Assembly (NCBI GenBank): GCA_003009815.1
Contig: PXPD01000023.1
Location: 1-6,472, forward strand
Source of the DNA: Nanohaloarchaea archaeon SW_4_43_9
GTDB taxonomy: Archaea; Nanohalarchaeota; Nanosalinia; Nanosalinales; Nanosalinaceae
DNA length: 6,472 bases
Direction of reading: 5' to 3'
Positions 6,205 to 6,472 of this stretch are shown here, piece after piece. Every line of letters starts with the position of its first letter. Positions within the stretch are counted from its first letter, which is position 1. Below the pieces are notes generated by a model. The model saw only the letters and a program-made list of their open reading frames with translations, searched no databases and was not told the DNA's origin. A program made the position numbers and the translations under genes.

Positions 6205-6455
6205 GGAAGTCCATTATTGCCTTCTTCAGAAGTCAAGAGGTCGTTGATAGTCTGTGATGTTCTCAGAATACCTCTCCGATTATTAACAACCTCATACTCT
6301 GCTTTTTCGTCGTCTACTATCATTTTAACTGTTCCTGACGGCATCTGGTTCTGGATATCGCCGCCTAGAACGGTGTAGTTATGTCTGTAGCCATCTACTT
6401 TTGTTGATCCGTTGTATTTTATTTCATTTGCTCCTTGTTTTATCGCGTAAAGCAT
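6201..6455 (-). CDS. Small protein of unknown family upstream of tatD; may begin just beyond the window edge
   Basis: From ATG 6455 to TGA 6201-6203 this is 84 residues, without membrane segments or cysteines. The middle looks beta-rich (TKVDGYRHNYTVLGG, then GTVKMIVDDEKAEYEVV) and the tail is polar (SEEGNNGLP). I recognise no family. The frame stays open above ATG 6455 through Lys-Glu-Asp-Phe-Lys to the edge, where the last two bases give an incomplete NTG codon. If the next base outside makes it ATG or GTG, the true protein is six residues longer. The stop overlaps the tatD start (ATGA), which supports a real, co-translated gene. No promoter can be examined because it would lie outside the window. 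Confidence 0.65.
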   Translation of the reverse strand: MLYAIKQGANEIKYNGSTKVDGYRHNYTVLGGDIQNQMPSGTVKMIVDDEKAEYEVVNNRRGILRTSQTINDLLTSEEGNNGLP

Positions 6456-6472
6456 TTTGAAGTCTTCTTTCA

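Overview
The window looks like chromosomal DNA from an archaeon, probably a small-genome DPANN-type lineage; Nanohaloarchaeota is my best guess but is inference. The signs are a TIGR00288-type NYN protein (an archaeal family), very compact gene packing with 1-nt gaps and an ATGA stop/start overlap, weak or absent Shine-Dalgarno sites, and a well-placed TATA box about 26 nt upstream of an ATG (leaderless transcription). I see no rRNA, tRNA, CRISPR array, insertion sequence or integrase.

Layout, left to right. (1) Minus strand, 1-3743: two genes one base apart. The upstream gene encodes a 506-aa coiled-coil-rich protein of no family I recognise. The downstream gene runs off the left edge with 740 visible codons. 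Its two ends carry the metal-ligand motifs of an endonuclease IV / xylose-isomerase-like TIM barrel, with about 400 extra residues inserted between the first two histidine ligands and the glutamate ligand. (2) Plus strand, 3926-4639: a divergent pair encoding a 182-aa Asn/Gln/Ser/Gly-rich, probably disordered protein with a C-terminal coiled coil, then a 53-aa acidic protein too short for routine ORF calling. (3) Minus strand, 6472-4633: a convergent cluster made of an 84-aa protein of unknown family, a TatD-family metallo-hydrolase overlapping it by ATGA, an NYN/PIN-like nuclease with its own leaderless promoter, and a small polytopic membrane protein. Its last stop codon overlaps the end of the plus-strand 53-aa gene.

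How the genes may work together. The right-hand cluster combines two predicted nucleases (TatD and NYN) with a membrane protein, which suggests nucleic-acid processing, but the partnership is inferred from position only. The left-hand pair is the most original part: an expanded endonuclease IV-like barrel translated directly after a long coiled-coil protein, which could be a partner or scaffold. The start of the coiled-coil gene is unresolved. Its reading frame stays open for 52 plausible codons upstream of the first ATG, right up to the divergent plus-strand gene. There is no gene-free stretch longer than 300 bases; the largest nominal gap is 3744-3925, and most of it is that open frame.
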